In this document: positions 59,860 through 64,000 of the stretch, piece after piece
Layout of the letters: the number at the start of each line of letters is the position of its first letter
Position numbering within the stretch: the stretch's first letter is position 1
Assembly: GCA_000727475.1 (NCBI GenBank)
Contig: KL647289.1
Span: 7,120,629 to 7,184,628, forward strand
Reading direction: 5' to 3'
Source of the DNA: Sarcocystis neurona
Lineage: Eukaryota; Apicomplexa; Conoidasida; Eucoccidiorida; Sarcocystidae
DNA length: 64,000 nucleotides
Position numbers and translations under genes: made by a program
Notes under the pieces: generated by a model
Databases searched by the model: none
Told to the model about the DNA's origin: nothing
The model's input: only the letters and a program-made list of their open reading frames with translations

Positions 59860-62800
59860 GGCGAGAAGAAGTATCTTTTATTATACCGGCGCTTAGTCAG
59901 GGGGGGTCTTGGAGAGTCGAGCAGTAAGGCGAAGGTCTGCTTGGATGGTGTACACGAAAAGAGAAAAGTAATCACATGCCTGCGACGGCCCTGCGGTAGA
60001 AATTGCAGCAGTGTCGTGCGACACGCGTGGGAGACTGTCTCCGTGGAAAGTCCTTCGTAACAGGTTGGCAAGCAGGAAGACCTCTGCTGACAGGCCAGAA
60101 GAGGGAAGTGTGACTGCGAGCCTGGAAGTCGCTCTCAACAGGCACAGGAAAAGAGGAATATCTCCAGAGGGAAAAATTAGGGGGAGCATTTCAAGCCACA
60201 AGGTCACTGGTAGCGTCAACGGAGGCAAGAAAGCAAACGCTAATATGGACTGCAGTGCCCTGCAAGTAGCATATAGGAACGCGCCGGATCGCACCTTAAG
60301 GCAGTTGATGGTAGCGTGTGGCTCGCAGGGAAGAAGAGGACGAGGAAGCGCGAGGAGAATCAGGGAAAGATAGGCTTCTCCGTGACAAAGGGAGGAAGGC
60401 CCGCGACGACAACAACGACAGAAAGCGAGTTGCTAAGTGCGACAGAACGTACGAAAGGCAAGAAATCTCCTGAAGCAGTCATACAGAGCAGCGTAGACGG
60501 GACGGGACTCCCCGGTCACCCGATCAAGCATGTCGGTGAACGCAAGTGTGTGCAGGTAAGAGATGTGCACTGGCGGCGGAAGAAGTGTCACTGCTGCTGC
60601 ACAGAGGTGAGAATTTCCGGCGTGGGTAGAAGATATTTTTAGTGAAGGTGAGATGTGTAACCGAGGCAGGGAGCGGGGTGGTGAAGGTGCAAGCGTTGAA
60701 CGGAATAGAAGCGGGCTGATGAAGGCACGAAGAAGTCTGTGCGTAGAGAGACAATTCGGCTGGTACCAGAAGTACCGTGTTGGCTACTGTAGGCTGCAAG
60801 ACCACGGTGGTGAGACAAAAGCCAAAGCCGGCAGCAGAAAGGCCGGCCACACACAGGATCGGAAAGCGTAAACGGGACAAAGAGTGTCTCAGGTGGATTT
60901 TCCGCGGTCTACGTGTGTGCTGCTTTTTGCACGGATAAACAGATTTAGCACTGCTAGTAGATTATAGGGGCAGGAGAGTAAAATGAGATTCTCAACTTGT
61001 GAAAGATACTAGCTCGTCAGCTACGCGTATCCCTGCCTGCCAGCAAGCCCGCATACATACGCACGGATACTTCCGATCCTCAAAGAAGTAAATGATGAGA
61101 TAGTTCGAAGTTAGGCCGGAAAAATGAGTTGCCACGTGCTATAGAAGCCCCACTATCTGATGAAGCTTTACGTCGAAACCTGTATGTCGCTTGCACACAC
61201 ACTGCTCAAATCCTGTACGCCTTTCCAGCGGATTTTAGATCCCGTCCGTTAATGTGTCAAAGGTGGACCCCACGCCCACTTGTTCGTCCCCTTATATTCA
61301 CAGAGACTTCAGTCGACCTGGAAGGATGCATGTCACAAAAAATTTTGAAGCATTTTGCCGGAATGCCTACCCATAATGCGGGAGATAGGCAGGAACGCGT
61401 TCAGGTGTGCGATGTCGGCCGCTGCGTGTGCAGAAAATTTTGAGATGGCGTCTCCTTGTGTACACTGCTGTGGGAGGAGACTGCGATGAGAAAGAGTATC
61501 CTGAATGTTGGGATATAATAATCAGTAAAGGATCTGTGATGCATTTGCAGGGTAGCGACGAACGTTTAGGTACATGCATGTACCTCCCGACAGTGTGGCC
61601 AGCTGCACACCCATCTGTCCCTTCCCTGCAGTAAAGAATCCGTAAGACGAAACGCTGTGCATACCCTAGCGGCCGGAGTCATCATAGGATTTATTGATGA
61701 AATGAAGCCTAAACTGTTTTTATGCGGCAGTGAAACGTCTCACGACTGACGGTACGGTGCGGTATATGTGTGTGAAAGGGTTCTCATAATACACGTGCTG
61801 CTCATGTACACCCTCCCATGGATGCGTAGCAGAAGGTAGTGCTAAAATCAAGCTCAATAGTGCGACTAAAAAAGGGGAATATAGCTGGCTGAGAAGCGAT
61901 CCTTATTGTAAAGTATCCGCACAACCCCTCTAGCGTCGGCGCCAGACAAGTGGGGAGCGTATGTGCCTTACCTTCGTGTTCACACGGGTTAGGGTTAAGG
62001 CTGCACTTGCAACGTATACCCTGATCGCAGGATCCGGAGCACTCACGCGGAGGATTCGTCTGTTTCGCCTGCAGGTGAAGCGCCTGTATTCCCTTCTAAA
62101 AGTGCAAGGTGCGCGTTTCTTCATGCATTATTATTTATATGTAAACATTTATGTAGCAAGAGTTGGTCACTAGTCCCCGTCTCTAAAATAGCGTATATAC
62201 GTTATTGTGTACGCACGTGTGTACTGCCACTCGTGCATATGTGCGCATTAAGAAGGTATTGCCCCGTGAAATTGATTAATACACATTAGTCGCCATAGCG
62301 TGTGTCGAAGATATTAGTCTTGCGAATTTACGCGTTTGTCTACTGCGACACGAGAGGTCACGCCGCAGAGTGTGTCTCTGCTACAGTACGATCTTTCATC
62401 TCAGTGATGCGCTGCACAAAGGAAAGAGTAACTTCGCCAGTCGACAGTAGGTGTCCACTGAGTACGTAACTACATTCACCCATGTTAGTTTCTTGTGTCG
62501 CTACCTGTCTCTACACGCATGTGCATATATATACACGAAAACGCAACGTTATCTGCTCATCCCAGTGGTGGGTGAAAATTGCTTAATCATCACGCAGAGC
62601 CTGCTTTATATATATATATGACGTCTTAAGTGATACGGGCTCTTTACCAGACGGGACTATACGTTCGTAGAGAAGGGATAGTTAATAGAAAGGCGCATCT
62701 GACCGTTTGAGCCTGTCATCATTACAACCTTAGTAGAAGTCTACGGTCTTTGTCCTTGATATTGCTCGTGATCTCACTTCAAATACTTCCAGTGGAAGCG

Positions 62801-64000
62801 CTTCGGATGCTATCGCCACTTCTGCTACTAAAAAAAATAATGTCACTAATGAACATGTTTTGCTAGTGCTGCTTCTACTGGTAGTAACACTTCGTCTAGA
62901 GCCCCCCTATTCTTACTATTACTCTTTCTCCTAAAGCGCTTTGGACGCCTGTTGTACCAATACGTCCAACTTCATCTGGACTGGCAAGAGACACTTACTG
63001 TGTATATTCCGGCAATCACGCATACTCATTCATAAAACCACTGATGTGTACGTGTGCACACACATTTTTTTCCGGTGCCTACATACGGCTGCGTCTACGT
63101 ATCCGCATAGATATATCCGTGTGTGGGCGTGTACAGATTTCAGCGCCTGCTGGCGCATACACGAAGAAACGGAAGTGCTACACGTGACATGGAACTCACG
63201 ACCATATTACGTCCCCTGCGGCAGGGCGGCTGAGTAGCTGTCCTATGCCTCCTCCTCCTCCACACACACTGAAGTGCTTCGAACCACAATGCGACTCCTC
63301 AACCGAACTGAGGCTACATCGAAAAACTGCTCGCTTTGGATTTCACCTACGCAGAACGTCACGCCACGTTTCCATTGGTGGAAGTATTGCAAGTGTAACT
63401 GGCTGGAATCAGGAAGAGGTTTCATCAGAAAGTGTTGCTCCCCTACACTCTTCTCAAAATAAAATTTAGGTGTTTTAATATAGTCTGGCTTCCACGTGAG
63501 AAGACGTGGGGGTCGCTTGGGCAGACAGGCTCTTAATACGGGAAGAACTTTTTTCCAGGACTGCCAAAATGCTTTTTTGGTTGGGAGCACCTTATGTGTA
63601 AATCTCGGAGAGTATTGTGTCCACCTTTTTGTATGTATCGCCAGGGTTACACCTTACTAGGTAGGGTTTTGCCGACTCGTCTGGAGCTGTTTACATGCCT
63701 CCCATTTCCACTCACATATCAGTACACCTATAAGCCGTTGTGGGTTCGCATATACATCTATATCAGTCCGTGCACGTCTGTAGCTGTCCTTATACATCCC
63801 ACAGTTTTACGCCTTGGGAAAGCGTAAATACCTGTACACATGTAAGGTGGTCGTACCAGTATGCATCTATATGGATCCTTAGTCTGCGCCCTCCACTGAC
63901 ACCGACGTACGCGTATCCACTTATGTTTATATATCTGGATGCGTAAGCAAAGATGGGGTTAGCGCACGCTAGTGAGGGCGGACGCTACAGAACTTTTGGC
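59860..64000. other. Repeat-poor segment without a supported gene
   Basis: Balanced composition with no triplet arrays. Minus-strand open frames at 60294-59893 (hydrophobic, stop followed after about 10 nt by AATAAA) and at about 60531-60453 look mildly protein-like, but they lack an ATG-anchored, phase-consistent structure. No family is recognised. Confidence 0.45.

Noticed and set aside
59893..60294. Minus-strand hydrophobic 134-codon frame
   Set aside because: It starts with GTG, cannot be joined in phase to upstream candidates, and overlaps an equally long frame on the other strand.
61986..61998. Telomere-like GGGTTAGGGTTA
   Set aside because: Only two hexamer-like units inside unique sequence; too short to be a telomeric tract.

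Overview
The window looks like nuclear DNA from a coccidian apicomplexan, most probably Eimeria; the species cannot be told. Grounds: intron-rich eukaryotic genes; very dense CAG/CTG triplet runs in exons, introns and spacers; proteins swollen by Ala, Gln and Ser runs; abundant TA, CA and GATA microsatellites; and alternation of repeat-rich and repeat-poor stretches, a pattern known from Eimeria chromosomes. No bacterial features (operons, RBS, CRISPR) are present. One assembly gap lies at 5063-5613.

Three conserved genes can be read exon by exon, all on the minus strand. (1) 24797 to at least 6240: CTF4/AND-1/WDHD1, the replisome adaptor. Its first propeller, acidic and coiled-coil linker, second (SepB) propeller and start of the helical domain are recovered over ten phase-consistent exons; the C-terminus is lost near the gap. 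(2) 36888-28785: Ku80 (XRCC5), with its N-terminal vWA domain, parts of the core barrel, C-terminal helical domain and a terminal Ku80-type acidic hydrophobic motif. (3) 58848-44489: a eukaryotic MiaA/TRIT1-type tRNA dimethylallyltransferase with every hallmark motif, a long N-terminal leader with a hydrophobic segment, and a C-terminal C2H2 zinc finger.

Layout: 1-2.8 kb pyrimidine-rich then purine-rich low-complexity DNA; 2.8-24.8 kb repeat-rich, holding CTF4; 24.8-28.8 kb repeat-poor spacer; 28.8-36.9 kb Ku80; 36.9-44.5 kb repeat-poor spacer with only weak coding hints; 44.5-58.8 kb the tRNA-modification gene; 58.9-59.8 kb a CTG-rich block; 59.8-64 kb repeat-poor DNA. The genes act separately (replication, end-joining or telomere maintenance, tRNA modification); nothing suggests an operon-like relationship. 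Most long open frames elsewhere are by-products of triplet repeats.

The most unusual element is a degenerate minisatellite of about 48 bp that begins at the 5' splice site of a CTF4 intron (about 11150-11640). Read in the gene's direction, several units carry a pyrimidine tract plus CAG, in two cases directly followed by GT, so they resemble recursive splice sites.
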